Assembly (NCBI GenBank): GCA_030248225.1
Contig: JASANE010017563.1
Location: 16,124 to 80,123, forward strand
Origin: Trileptium ribeirensis
Taxonomy: Eukaryota > Nematoda > Enoplea > Enoplida > Thoracostomopsidae
DNA: 64,000 bases
Direction: 5' to 3'
In this document: positions 1-15,300 of the stretch, one piece after another
Position numbering within the stretch: the first letter of the stretch is position 1
Layout: every line of letters begins with the position of its first letter
Translations under genes and position numbers: made by a program
Notes under the pieces: model-generated
Seen by the model: only the letters and a program-made list of their open reading frames with translations
What the model was told of the DNA's origin: nothing
Database searches by the model: none

Positions 1-164
1 CTCAGCCACCACCTGCATTTCTATATAGAAATTAACGGCAAATGTATGAAAAATCACGTTAACCAATACTGATGGAAAATATTACATTAAACACTAAATG
101 TAGCTACAGCCAAATTCCTATCAACTGATTGAAATTCACTCAAATAATAGTATTATTTTGTTAC

Positions 165-328
165 CTTTCCTTTTATTTTTCCTGGCGCCTGCCCAATCAG
201 CTGTGCGTGATATATGAGACCATATTTAGGTGTATCCTTTTTGGTTTTGAGCGCCCGAAATAGTGCTTTTTCTGCGCCGAGGATCTGCACCGTCGACGCG
301 GGATACTTGGCTAAATTCATCAGGGAAC
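165..328 (-). CDS. NOP58: NOP58 exon (Nop domain; last in window)
   Basis: The acceptor TAATTTTAG precedes 164 nt encoding [20 protein letters not shown], then [20 protein letters not shown] and [25 protein letters not shown] and TPKYGxIYHxxLIGQ are the C-terminal half of the Nop domain. The donor is GTAACA. Bases 1-164 are intron, and the remaining exons lie outside the window. Confidence 0.95.
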
Positions 329-3300
329 CTAAAATTACATTACTGTCATTACTTACACTCCCAATTAAAAATAGTGCAATCGAAATAGAAAATTCGTTTA
401 ATCGCAACCGATCGGAATTTTGTGCATAAATTTGAGCCAAAATCGAAATCGATCGAGATTTCGTTTAATCGAAATGAGTGGAAATGTCATTGAATCAAAA
501 TCGATCAATTATTACTTTGCATTGGCTTCTGCATGTGACAGTATTATCATGCAAGTCTATCACATTTAGTAATCATGCAAGCATTGTGTAGCATATTATA
601 TATTAACCTTCCGAACTAAGCATTGCATATTTCATTACAAAACGGAACGATTTACATTATTTCAAGTTGTTTGTTTCATTAACACGTTTGATCACATTTA
701 ATCAATACTATCCAACTCTGTTCAAAAACAACACGTCGAACACATTCGATGATGTACCCCAGTTAGTACGTTCGAATGAGTGTCGAATGCAATCGTTTCC
801 GGCGAGTACAGATTGTCGTTCCAACGTGGAATCAATAATTTCATGCAACAATTTAGAACAGTCAAATATTTACCCGCATGTGCGATAAGGCGTGCAGCGA
901 CCAATTCGCCCAACAAAGCAGTCACGTTGGGAGCGAGTGCCATCATTCGATTCTTCAAATAATCGTAGAGTTGCGTACGATATTCGGAAATCTCGATTAT
1001 CTTAAATTACTGTTCAGCAATTAAATGCGCTTTTGTAACGTGATTTTGATGAAAAATGTGCTAAATAAAATTTTGTATTGTATTATTCATGAAGTTTTTA
1101 TACGCTTCTATGCTCTCCTAAGTGAAGGTCTATAGATACTTATGGTATAGTGGCTGTCCCCCAAATGCTGGCGAACCACCCTCCTACAAAATAAGAACCA
1201 GGTTATAAATAACAAAATAATTTTTGAATCACAAAAAGTATTTTTTAAATAATTAAATAATTTTTAAATAACAAAAAAAATTCCCCGTTCTACAAAATAA
1301 ATTTTCTTCCTGCATACCGCTGCTATGAGGTCTGTGCACCCACACGTGATCAAAAAAATAAAATGCATTATGTTAGCGAAATTTTGTTGTGGTACATCAA
1401 GTTAGAACTGTCTAAAACCATTGGGCAAATTATACCATGGCGCCACTTCAGCACACTAGTAATTTTTACCCGATGTGTAACATGTAAAAGCCACTTCTGT
1501 TTTTTGCAATTATCGTTCTGTTTTTATAGCTGCGTTTGTTTTTTATCCCACCACATGGGCCTATGTACCAGCATAAAACAAAGGAAGCCTCCAGTTCTCT
1601 TAAAAAATCCCACCAGCGCTATTTCTATTAACTTTCACCAAATTGAAGGGTAAAACAAACTACGATTATTTTGTGTTACAAAACCTCTATGACTGGCCTG
1701 TCCACAGTGGGGGGAGGGGGTGGGGGGCACCACCATTTTCCACATCCCCCATGTTCGTGAGACTTTCCCCCATGTCCGTCGCCCCCACTCGGCCGAAACC
1801 CCCATGTTCAACTAATTCCAAAAATTTTTTATGTCTGAAAATTTATGTTCTTTGTTTGCAAATTGTTTTTTAAACATTAATTACCACTATTTATAATGCT
1901 AAAATATTGTTTTTTAGCTAGAAAGTACGTTCACAGTAGTAAAAATGCATGAAAATATGAAAATATTTTGTATTTTTAAGCAAAATTTATCCCCCCCACT
2001 TTGAAATCTCCCCCGAGAATGAACATGGGGGCCCCCGAAGTCCCCCCACTTTTCGGAGGGCTGTGGACAGGCCAGTATGACATTCCCTTCATGTTGCCAG
2101 GTTTCTTGACACATATAAAGATAAAACATAAAAATAAAAAATAGTACGCTCATATCCCAAAATATAGTCGCTAATTTTGTTTTGTGTACTTTTGTAAATA
2201 TTTGAGTTGTCCAAACATACGAGGTCTATCAGTCGCTCAGCATAGCTATGTACTCCACAAAACCCAAAAGTTCCTTGCTCGATTCATAATCTCTGGAGTT
2301 ATTAGTCACTATTTTCCAGTATTTTGTAAGCTTCTAATGCTCAGCGCGTTAGAAGTATATATTGTATATTCTAGTTAGGCTCACTACATATATGCAAACG
2401 ACTGATATCACTAAAATAATAAACAACACTGCAAAATTTGAATACAACTGTTCAACAAAAAAGGACTAAATATGTCAATTTAATTTCGTTTAGTACAAAC
2501 ACTGCGAACCTGATCACATAGCGCTTTTATATTCATAATATCGAGTTCCGATATTTCGGTGCCCATACTGATTTGGGCAGCGTCTTTAAGCTGCTGCTCC
2601 ATCTCTGCTGGTACAACAGATGATAGATCAGCGTTTTGTGTGTTTTCCCTCATTCCTAAATAAATCATGACCATACACTAAAATTAAAAGCACAGAATCG
2701 TGTTAAGCGTGTGGGTATGCATACGCAAATATTCACATGTCAGAGCGGCAATGCTATCAATAGCAGTTGATCACAAGTATTCAAGCACAGATGATATTCT
2801 GCTGCAGTATCACACTCTTCAGTTTAAATATTTTCAGCATAAGAGTATGTCGTACAGCGTTTATCCGTGTCCCTCTGCATTCCGTGGAGGAACATTTTGC
2901 CCCACAGTATTTCAATGAGTGCATTGTTTTCTAATGAAATAAAGAGGAACAAACCTCTAATTCTGGGCGGTCAAATTTCCGCACCGCGATACATAACGGT
3001 GGAAATTGGTTTCCCCAAGAAAAACAGCAAGATACAGACGGAATGTCCCCTAACAAAATGCAGAAGGATGGGTTGGAAAAGGGCGAAGCGCACCACGTCA
3101 TAACCTTTAGTGGTACAGTGCATAAGCTGAAAAGTGTTATACTCTTCAACTAAAATAATGCCCCCTTATATTTAGCGGCAGCATAGTACCTTAAAGTGGG
3201 CAGCGAGGCGGAAGTGGAACATCGGTCAAGCAGTGGTCGTTTCTGGCGGGCACTGTACGTGAATGCATATTACGTAGTTGTAACAATTTTGTACCAAAAG

Positions 3301-6300
3301 ATTATTGTTTGAACTATGGCCGAACACGGAATGAAATTATTGAAGATGAATATGAAGTTTAACGTGTTTATGTAATGACGAACTCAATAAACAATAGTTT
3401 CAGCTACAACAAAAATGGTCGCCACAATCGCACCAACGCATACAAAATAGCAATCCTGACATAAAAAATTTTGAACATCAAGTTCTTGCCAGAAACGACC
3501 ATAATATTGTTCACTAGATAGTAGATAGAGATCTTTGTCAATTTCTGCTCGATATATTGTTCAAATAAGACAAAGACCTCTATTCGTTAACTATCCATTC
3601 GGCGCTGATTAATTGAAGAACTATTAAAACAAGTATAATATTAACTAAGCGGAAATTTTTCCGCAAAGGACAAGAAAAAGAATAACTGTTTGGAAAAAGT
3701 GCACTTTATTATAAATATACATTATTCTATTGGAAAATTCAATTTATGTATTGCTAGTATTATTTTACTACAAGGAAATAATAGTTTAACGGGGAGAAAA
3801 AGCTATATTTTGGAAAAGTCCATCTCTTAGCTTATAAATAAATTCTTGTATTGGAAAATACAAGGGATTTGTGCTTTAGTTATTTTAGAAAAATACACTT
3901 AACAGTAATGTAATTTGCAAAAAATGACCACGAACCAGCCTATACGTGAAATTCCTGCCATGTACCTTTCATTGTTACGATAAATGTAGCGAATTTCGAA
4001 TAAATCTCTTATTCATACACCCAGTCACTACAGTCACCCTGTAGCCCAAATCTGTTTTTCGCTTTTGTTACATTATTAGATTTTAATGAAAAACAATACA
4101 CATTTTTCAAATTAATACATTCAATCGCTAAAATCACCCTGGATTTTGTCAAATCCCTGTTCTTCCCCTTTTGTTACGTAATTACATTTTTTCAAATGAC
4201 GTAAATACACATCTTAATAACGCATTCAGTTGCTAAAATAAGCCTGGGCTATATAGATAGTTAGATGACGAGCTGGGGTATAGAAACGTGGCTAGGCCAC
4301 AAAGACGCTTTTCAGCACACCAAGTCTGAACTTAATTCTGTCCCTCAATACTCTTCACAAAATCTACTACCCTATACAAGTTCAAAAAATTTATGTTCGG
4401 CCTTTTCATCGAATGCCTCAGTTCTAAAAAATTTTCTTTCTTAAATCTTTTAAATTCATGGCATATGGAAATATATACCACAACTGTTTCGAAATCATCA
4501 AAATCACCACGCATGGAAGAATTTCGGTAATTCCAACTGTATGTTGCAACGCAAAAGAATATTATATAGCCAGTTCAATAGCAGTATCTTCAAACTTAAC
4601 TTATCGACTCGGCCGAACATTGTAAAAAAAGTATGTATTTTTTTGATTATGGACCAAGGCACAACAAAAAATTCTTGCAAAAATTAAAAATTCTAAGTCT
4701 TAAAATTACAAATTTGATTAATTATGATTAGAACAAGATAACCCAAAGCAACAGTTTAAACCGGAAACAGCCAATTCTAATTTATTAGGAGCATAACATA
4801 TAATCAATTGCTCCGAAGCCTCGAAAATGACTCATTCGGACACTTATTAATTCCATTCATTCACTCTCAAATCACTTTTTCCATTTTATAATCGAAAACG
4901 AATTATTGCTCTTCGAATACATTTCGACTAGTCGGTAGTGGAACTACATTTGTGAGCGGAGCTTGGGCTGTGGCATTACGAATATACTCAATTTTATGTT
5001 CTTGTAACTACATTGCATAGGGCGTAAGGCTTTATCATTATATTATATTTGAATTCTTCGACCCAAAAAACCCTATGATGGTTTGATCGAAACGATTCTA
5101 TTTCAACAAATAACACAAATATTGCAAAATTGTCTATTTTAGCTGCGTAAGCTTAACTAATTAGCTAATTACTAATTAACCACTCAAAATTTTTTAATCC
5201 CAAATATCAGGTGCACACTCTGACATGATAGGCTTTCAAACAAAAAAGTCTTTTAAAATCGGTTCAGTGGTTCTTGAGATCCGTCGGACCGAACGAACGA
5301 ACGGACGGACATCGACCTTTTTACTCCCAGACAGAAAATAAAAACGCTTCGCTCGGCTTCGCCGAGCTCCGCTCAATAATTTGTGCTATCAGTGCATGCA
5401 ATAATACCTGTTTGAGCCATAACCGATAAATTAATAATTCTGTCCTATAATACTCGCTGGAATTGACTGATCAGTTTCCAACGAAAGAACATCGAACTAA
5501 AAGTGCAAGAAAACATGTCTGCCCGGGAACAAATCGAAAACTTGCATAAAAGAAACAAAATTCGAAAAGATCAAAAAATTTTCAAACAGATATCGCATGA
5601 GCATCGAGTGAAATTATTATTCGTTCAACAAAGCCGCCGCAGTTTCTAATGAAGATTGTGAACTATAATCCAATTTGATTAATGCAATGTAACATAGATT
5701 ATGTAGCAAATAAAGCGTCCAATAATACAAAGTGACTGTTGTCATTCCATGCAACTGGCCTTTTTCATGTACACCTTGACCTAAACTGGTACATTAAATA
5801 TCGTCCTTAAGTCAATAATAAAATGAAGTATAGTTCAAATTCAATCATTTTCGTTTAAACTAGAATTTATTGTTTGAGATTCCTTTAAAGATGATCGAAT
5901 GTGATAAAGCCAGTTAAAAATAATAATTTTTTGCGATTAGTCTATGTTATTTAAAGTTTAATTTAATGAATTTGTTTTAAATGAATATTGTTTTGTTGCG
6001 ATGTTGTTCGATCCGTCTGCCTTCGATTTTATATGCACTTGAGTATCATTGTAACTGTACTGTTTCTATTACTCAGCGTAGTCACTATGTTTCTTGTATA
6101 AGAAATTAATCGTATCAATATTGTCGGTACAAATATTATAGTCATTACCATGCAAAAACCCCTTGAAGCGCCTACCTATTAAATTGACCACTTTGGCAAA
6201 TACATAATGATCTTGTACGATTTTCACGAGCTCTGGAAAGTGCCATCCATACCATTCACGACAGCGCATTATGTAGTTGTTTAATTCCTTATCTAAGTCG

Positions 6301-9300
6301 TCTAGCAATGCTAAAAAAAGTTCAAACATTCGCCATCATTAAATCACACTTTATTACAAGAACTAACGCACTATGGTTCAGCCGCGTTGAAGCACAATTA
6401 ATGTTAGTGTAATCGAATTCGAAGTTTATTGACTGAAATGAGCAAAGCGAAGACTTCTTACTAGCCGTGATAGTGGTGAAATTTAACAATGTCCGTTATT
6501 TGGTTTTTAGGTTATTGGGTTTCACCAGTCAGCTTTGGCTATTTTGTTTCATAATTCAATTTGGGTCTTGTCTATTAATGCGCGCAATAGCTCGTTTAAT
6601 AGCTTGATATCTCTGCTTGCACCCTTTAGTTAGGCGCGAAAACCGATTCCATCTTCCCCCGAAAATGGGATCTCAATGGGGCCCCCAAAATCACGTTACA
6701 AAATGAGACCAATATATCTCGTCCATTTACAGAGATATTACCATTTTCGTCTATTTTTGGTCTCTTGAGCCCACTCAAAACTAATTTTGATATATTCCTG
6801 CAGTGCAAATATTGGCAATACCAGGACACTGTATTCAGCTAGATAAAGAATGAATTGCTGTACAAAAAGAGACCAATAACTAGTTTGTCACAGTGGGGAA
6901 ACCCTACTTTCCAAATCCCCCTTGCACGCCTCTATCACTTGGCCGAAATCCCACGTTCGACTAATTCCAAAAATTTTATGTAGCTAAATTTATGTTTTCT
7001 GTGCGCAAAACTTTTTTAAAACATTAATTACCGTTATTCCGAATGCTAAAACGTCTTTTTATAATTTGAAGATACTTGCACAATAAGTTAAACTACATGA
7101 CAAAATGGTAATATATAGCATTTTTAGGCAAACATTGTTCCCTCCACCACTTTGAAATTTGCTTCGAGAATGAACATGGCCCCCAAAAGTTCCCCTACTT
7201 GTCGGAAGGTTGTGGGCAGGCGAGAATAACACCCATAAATCGAACGTTTAAAGAGATATTGCGATTTTCGTAAATTTTTGGGTCCTTTGGGCACATTGAA
7301 AAACCATTTTGACCTAATCCTGTTGTGTAGATAATGACAACAAGGTTACGTCATCTATAACTACATAGAGAGTGAATTGCTCCACAAAATGACACCAATA
7401 ACAAGCATATATAACTCGAGTGGTTACAGAGATATTGGCATTTTCGTATATTTTGGGTCTCTTGGGCACAGTGATAAACATATTTGGATCAAGTTCTGCA
7501 GCGCAAATAATGGCGAAAGCAGCACATCGTTTGCAGCTACATAGATAACGAATTGCTCTACAAAATGAGACCAATATATATATTTATTGGTTATGAAAAT
7601 TATGACCGTTTGGGTGCATTGTGGGTCTCATGGATTCTTTTAAAAACACCTTTAGACGCTAATCCGGACCCAACGGTAAAATTTTCAAAAGCTTTTTATA
7701 AATTTTTAGAGCCTTAACTGCTCTACACAAACCTAATTTGGCGAAAATATATCCACCAATTGTTGAGATACGGCCAAGAATATGTTTTGTCGAACCATTT
7801 TTTGACCCTAGCTGAGCCCCTTCGACCCTTTTTTACGACCCGAAGTAGCTGACCCTTTTTTACGACCCGAAGTAGCTAAAATCCGTTTTTGCGTCTAACT
7901 AAAGACACTAATAGAGATTTAAAGCTTTCGAAGGAGCTATCGCGCGAATCAATGCGCGAATCAATTTAGTCCCAGTCAAAGTTGAGTTATGCGTGTCACG
8001 CCAAAGAAACTAAGAAACAGACACCGTCGAAATCTACCACTCTGGCCAGTGAGAATTCTTCCCCACACTCATTACATTCACTAGTAATAATTCAATAACA
8101 AATATCCTCCGATCGGTGCAAATATGACTATACTGAGTTAAATGCCATCTCGCTAGTGGGGGGACGCTACCTCTTATTTCTGTGACGCAAATCAATTTAA
8201 CCGGCGACATAATGTTTAAAACTATGATCTTGCTTTATTTCAAAATCAGTATTGTCGTACGCACAATAGGTTTTATGCAAAGTACGCGCCACAAATGACG
8301 GTCGCATTTGAAACGAGCGGCTGCCTCGAGATTTCGAAGCAAATAAAATTTATAACAAGTTCCATTTTTAGAACAAATTTCTTTCAAGTGGCCAGCAAGT
8401 GGCTGTCATTTTTGGAAAATATTCTATATTTTGAGACACTGTGCAAGGTTCCGATTTTGAATCAAGGTATAATTTCGCGCTGAGGGCAGCCGTTCTATCC
8501 AAATTAAAGTTAGCGAAGACCTGCTATTCAGCCATCTGAACAATACACCGAGTATTATGATGCTGCAACGATGTAGTATTATCTACAGAACATAATAAAT
8601 CACTTACAAACAGCTTGTATAATCATTGTGTCGATTTTCTCCGGATTAAATTTCAGCTTATAACGTGATAGGCTAAAATAAAAATATACCAAAATTGATC
8701 TCGTGCTAAATTTATTGTAAACCCGATTCGTACGAAAGCCAAGAAATGTGTTTTAACAATTATATTTTTGGCTGGACTGCTCTGACACTGCATGCCGCTA
8801 AGCATCGCCTTGCAAAAATAAAATTTCCATAACATTGTCCCGGTTGCAAAAGAATGTCTATAAAATTCTATTTTTTAAATTGAAATAACTTTGTATTCAA
8901 ACTCTCCTATGGTTTATACATCCACTTCTGAAATACCAGTTCACTTGGATTTACCTGTCTATGTGCGGCGGCATTTATCCATGTTGTACCTGATCAGACC
9001 ACTATGATTAATTTTAGGTGGACCGGTATGATCCGCAGGTCGGAGCCGGTGCACTATCAATTTAGATGCTGAATAAATCAAATATAGCTTATGTGTTACA
9101 CCTACGTTCTTCTTAAATTTTTCTTTTCATGGCACACTTTTTGTCATGTAACACTAAGGATCATGGCAAACAACAACTCTGACTGTAAATGTTAATGTAT
9201 TACAGTTGCAATATAACCTAGGTTATCTTCTTTCGTTTACGAGGCACTGAAGCGCAACTGTAACTACAGTAGAACGATATTTACATACTTTGCCGCAGAG

Positions 9301-12300
9301 GGCGCAGCAGAGCAAATGATGGTTAATAGCAAGGGGTTCTATCAACACGAATTCCGGGTCGGATTTCCGGTGTGAAGTTGCACCATTGCATATGTGGGTT
9401 CATACCCTTTCCAATGCTGTAAGTTTTGTAATCACAGCCTACCACTGTGGGCGCTCAGCAGTAAGCCTATCAGTCTTAGTGAACAAACATGCATCGCTCA
9501 ATAAATAGTTCAAAACAATTTTCTTCTACCAAACTGGATTAGCAAAACATCACCAACTTAGCCTATCGGTTTGAAATCAAGCAAAACCAAAGATAACACT
9601 ATTATAATACTATAGCTGGCTAAATAGCCCTATTAAGTAAATTAACACTGACTATAGTCGTGCTAAGACACTATTCTAAGTATGTACATTGCAGGTTTCA
9701 GCCGCGCTCTAAATACATAACCCGAGTTATACAAGTGTATAACTTAGGTAGCACGCAATTTAGCACTAAATACATAACCAGCAATAACAATGCTGTTAAA
9801 CACATCGGTTGATAAATTGACTTTTGCAAAAAAGTTCGGAATGAATGTTACAGTTACAAACAATAAATTACAATCAGATGTGAATTTTGATAAATATGCG
9901 GGTAGCTAAAATCAGTTTTGTCAACCTTCAACTCCACAAATATGACTTTAAATAATAGGCGCCCATAGGGTTTACCCCTAAGGGTAGGAGCCCCTAAGCC
10001 ATAATTCCTCCCCTTGATGTTTAGCACCCCCTTCGCTCCATCCGACGCAGAAACATCGCTCAAAACTAGCAAGTATGAGCAAAAATACAATAATATAACG
10101 CAACATTTGCGAAAATTATGAAGAGAAATTGAGAAGCCTGGACAATTTTTTAATTACCCACCTGCTCCACATGCCCTAAAAGAAAATTCTGTCTTTCATT
10201 TCAAACTGTAAAGCTTGTACTCAGTCGCTTAAAAGGTGACAATAGTCAATTTGGCGTGATTGGAACGTTGGTAAACAAAATAATACATTCACCTGTGAGC
10301 GAGACCCAATGCCATTGCAGCAAATTCCTTTTTCGGTAATTCAGCAACTAACGAATCGAGCTGCGCTCGAATACCTCTCATCAACTCGTGCACACCTGTG
10401 TTGCTCACACATGGAATGTTTAATTTATCCTGAAAACAAAAACAGATGAATAAATCGAATCTAGGCTACTCAAAGCGGAACATTGTAACGTCTATATCAT
10501 TCTGGATATTTACAAAAATACTACAAATATCCTCAATCTTTAACCATTCTGGTATCAAAAACACAGTCGTAACAATAACCTTTGCTCCTTCTAAAACTTA
10601 ATGTAATTATAATGGCAAAATAAATTTTTTTTCGTTGTCGGAATAGTAGGCACTTATAATCCTGAATTAACACCGCACGACATATTCTTAGTATTGAGAT
10701 ACTTAAAGAGTGGTGAATGCTTGTACGCCATGATCACGTCTAAAATTCACATGCTACAAAAAGAATTAAACCTAATTTCATGTGAAAATCAAAAATCTTG
10801 TTTCATATCACAATGGCTGTAAAAACCTGAAATTAATCCTTACCTCAAACTCTGTTCAATTACGCAGACAGACTCATATACGTAATTTAAGTTCACATTA
10901 TGTTTGAAAAAATAAGCAATATTAAGCAACAGAGCGAAGACATCAGCAATAGCTTTGGAGCCGCAAACGTCATTGAGTTTGGAATTTTTACATCTAAATG
11001 CAATACTTTTTGAGTTTGTGTAAAAAAACTTTCTACATCCTGCTAAGCGTAAATATTATTCCTCAGCCCTAACAGTAAATTTTCAAGACTGCAGATGTTC
11101 AATAAACCGCAGATTGTCCGCCTGAGAATTTCAGAGTAGTTTATTTCCACACCGACTATATTTGTGCCAACAGCAAACACTGCGACAGTAGCGGTATTTC
11201 TGCTATTATATACACTGTGCTGAGTGTTGTGTTCAGAAAATTTCTCATATTTCCGAAGTACGTGCTCATCTCACTAACCAATTTATAAACAGGTAACACA
11301 ATTCACCTTAATTAGATTTCCAAGTTTCGCATCTCCAACAGCTAATTTCTCTTGAACATCACCAATAACGCATTTCTTGAGCAGTTTTTTCAACGTTTTA
11401 CCCAACTTGCCATCCAAATATGTAGCTGTGGCTGGATAGAACAAAATACATTGGGTATAATATCCAGGGCGGCTGCTGAGACCGCGATTCAATTTTCGGG
11501 GTTTTTCGGAGTTCTTTCAAAACATTCGGAGCTCTGTGTTTAGCGTAAACAAGAGTAACAAATATCAAAATACTATTATACAAATATCAAACCTATTATA
11601 ACTTATTAGCACCGTTGCAATTAAATAATTGTGACCAACTAATACAGGAAAATAACATGCAACAGCTGGACTAGTAGATTGATGGTTCGAAACACAAATT
11701 TAACAAAATATCCCAACGAAAAAACGAATTGAGTCCCCTCGGCAGAACTACATAGTTCTGAGCAGTTTTGATCGCGGAGGCAACGGTCGTCAGACCCAAT
11801 TCCACGCCAGGACGTGCCCGTTCCACTGTTAGCAATTTTAATTTCTTTGGTACAGTCGCTGCAGTGGTTTACAAACAATGGTTTCCCACGGACAGGTGCA
11901 ACCTATTTCCAACCACTCCGCAAACAATAGTTTCCCATGGACCGGTGCAACGCATTTACCGAAGGCCGCGTGCTGGGACCACACAGCCTGGTAAGTAGAG
12001 GTGAAATGAGATATTGCTGCAAATTGTCGCGTTATTGCATGCGAAAAATCAATTGTAACAGTAATACTTATATTTTTGATTCGGCAGTGGAAGTCGAGAA
12101 CATGGTGCACGATACCATAAAAAATTTTAAAAATGATTAGAAATTTAGTCAGGGTTTTGTTATGACATTCGGGTTTTTTCGGGGTCTTTTTGACCGTTTC
12201 GGGGATTTTCGGGTTTTTTTGCCATTCGGGGTTTTTCGAGGTTGCAGCCACACAGAATATCTGAAGGGATATATCACCGTTCCTTCTAATTCAATGACTT

Positions 12301-15300
12301 TGCCCGAAAGCTGTCGGCTATTTAAAACTTCGGCATCATGGTGAGACCATATAGAAGCGTCTGCCAAAGTGTCACGCATATCGGCTATTAAACTATATTG
12401 CGAGTCACACTGATTTAGTTTAAACCTGGTGCAGCAAGCGTATAGAACAAGTTTATGTACTAATTTAAGGGTTCGGTTTATTTTGAAAAAGCCAGATCTC
12501 TCCCGATGAAATTATGGAAAAAATTGTTATTATACTGAAAAATAGTCACACTGTAACGCACACAATCGACAGAATATTAACTGAACAAGCACACGGGCAA
12601 AAATGTTTGTAAACAGTATGCACGCAAACGGGATTCAAACGTGCACACACGTCAACACGTTTAAAGGCACAAGTACGCAAATGGGTTTAGACGCACTTGC
12701 GTGCGTACCCGCGCACTTTGGTGCATTTAACTCTGTCCGTGACGGTATACGCATTATCATTATTTAAGCCAACATAATTCAGTTGTCTCAATTTATTTTA
12801 GCGCATTGGCAGATTCAGCTGCGTTCGACAAATTTTTAATAAATTTCCATTGTAGGATAATCCCTGACCTCAGGAAAGTATAACAAATATCACTGACCGA
12901 TACACTTTATACCCGATTTGCACATTTTATGGGAGTTGAAATTGATCATGCTACACTAGCATTTACTAACACCTGGCAGTCCTAGCGAGAAATGACTGTC
13001 GGGTTTCGAATGAATATCGAACGCCTCTCGAACAATTTCGAACAACGTTCGTTTTTAATTATACTAACAGGTTTTAATATTTACATTTACTCGGAAACTC
13101 GTACATAGTCACGGACATAATTACTGCAAAAACACGCACAAGCACCACCGCTAATGGGTTTAAAGTCATTTGCGTGCGTATGCAGTTGCACGCATGTACG
13201 TTTAAACTTTAAACACATAGTGCTTCTAAACGTGTTTCCATGCACTATGCGTTTACACGCCTGTGCGTACGTGTGCGATTGAAAGCGTTTGCGTGCGTGT
13301 TTCTTTAAAACATTTTGCGTGCATGTGCTTTGTTTGCCTGCGTATGCAGTTAATTACACCCGTGACTGTAACTAATTTCCAAACCGTATTACTTTATAAA
13401 CTAACAATTACCATATATATATTTATTATTATGGCAACAGTTAGTTTTCATATTGCACATATAGCTCAATATGCAAAAAGCTATAGACATAAGTGGGCTG
13501 CAAAGTGGACAATCAATAAATTAAACATTATATACCGGTAAGAGCGTCCGCAGTGTCTTTAAACTTCTTGAATGCTTTGAGCTCCAGGCTTAAATATGTT
13601 TAGACAAAATCATTGTACACATGTAAAAACTTTTACATTCTTTTAACTTTTTTAAACAATTTATTTTTCTAAATTTTTTATTTTTTAAATCACCATACAA
13701 CACAATGTGAAAACTTCTTTAAGCGACCGTGTAGCAGACACTAATGCACGTATGTAGACATAGTGCAACGGCACTTTTTACTTGGAGCATCAGTTTCCTA
13801 ACCATTATATTACCATTTTTAAATATGAAATGTCACACACTCGCTGGTTTTATGAATATCCTTAAGTATTATCCTGGTTACAGTTCTCGTCAAAAATTAC
13901 TGTTGCTCGCTCCAGTGAAATTTGTCTAAAAATATAATCTTATAATGAATATTAATAATTCCTAAATCTCTTGCTAGCCATTCGCTCGAAGTGACACATC
14001 ATTTCTGACACGTAAAGTATGTTATTAAGAACAGTATGTACGTAGTTTTTGTTTTAAGAATACTAAATCAGTAACAACAACCACAACTTTTCTGCACGAA
14101 AATCCAGGACACTGATAATTAATACATGATAATATAACATAGCTAAATGTGTAGGTTTGCAATTTACTCAAGAGCAGACTTTTGGAATAATTTTAGAAGT
14201 CAAATTTACGATATTCAACATCTTTTAAGTACGTATATATGACAAAGCAGACTTGTGGATTATTTTTAATAGTTCCAGCCATTATACTTAAAATTACATT
14301 TAAGCTACTGACTTTTTTTCTACCACGTAGCAGCGAGATTGTTTAAATGGAAAACAAAAATAAACTTTAGAACTACAGACAATCGACATGTTGGTTAACC
14401 CAATTGCATTCAGTTTCAATTTTTTTTCAAGCTAGACACTTTATCGACATTCGAGGGTTACTCTTTCGACTGTGTTAACAAATATAATATGCCTAATACG
14501 TCTAGTCCTGATGTATCTTTATTACAGTTTCAGTTTTTTTCAAGCTGGACACTTCGTCGAGATTCGAGGGTTATTCTTTCGATTGTGACAACAAATACAA
14601 TATGTCTAATACTTCTACTCCTGAAGCTAATTTTTTGTATTTAATTCAATTTACTACTGGTAATGAATTATAATCGTAAAATCGCAATCCATGTCATGGT
14701 TGCAACGGATATGGACAACGCTACAGCGATGGGGAACATGTCATTGAATTCGCAGATTTCCAGTGACCCGTAACTGCTAATTCATATATGGTTGAAAACG
14801 CGCCAGTTATATTTAGTCACATTCTACAGTGGTAACGTAGAAACTCCGATGAACTAATTACCGGTGCAACAATGAGACTGACGAAATCTATTGACACTAA
14901 AGTCATACAATGTGACGGTTGCCACTAAATTGGGAACACAGTGAACGGAAATGAGGAACAGCTTGCCTCTAAAGGGTACTTGCTTGAGATAACAAGCATA
15001 GAACATACGTACGTGGCTGGACACTAAAACAAGCATCCAATCTTGTGCTCCCGCAACAATCGCTCGTAGCTAACTCGGCATATGGTTCACAGATAAAGAT
15101 ATTTAGCAATATATTTAGCAAAGAGCAGGTCAGTGTATTCTGCGCCAAAAGAAGCAGCTTAACCAAGAATTTTTGAAGGAAAAATTCCACAAAATTTGCC
15201 TGATATGGTAACGCCAAAAAGATCACGATGAAATTTATTGCTGCAACAAGGTTATCGCTCACTATGCCGAAATTTATATTAGGCTCAAAACAAGAGACGG

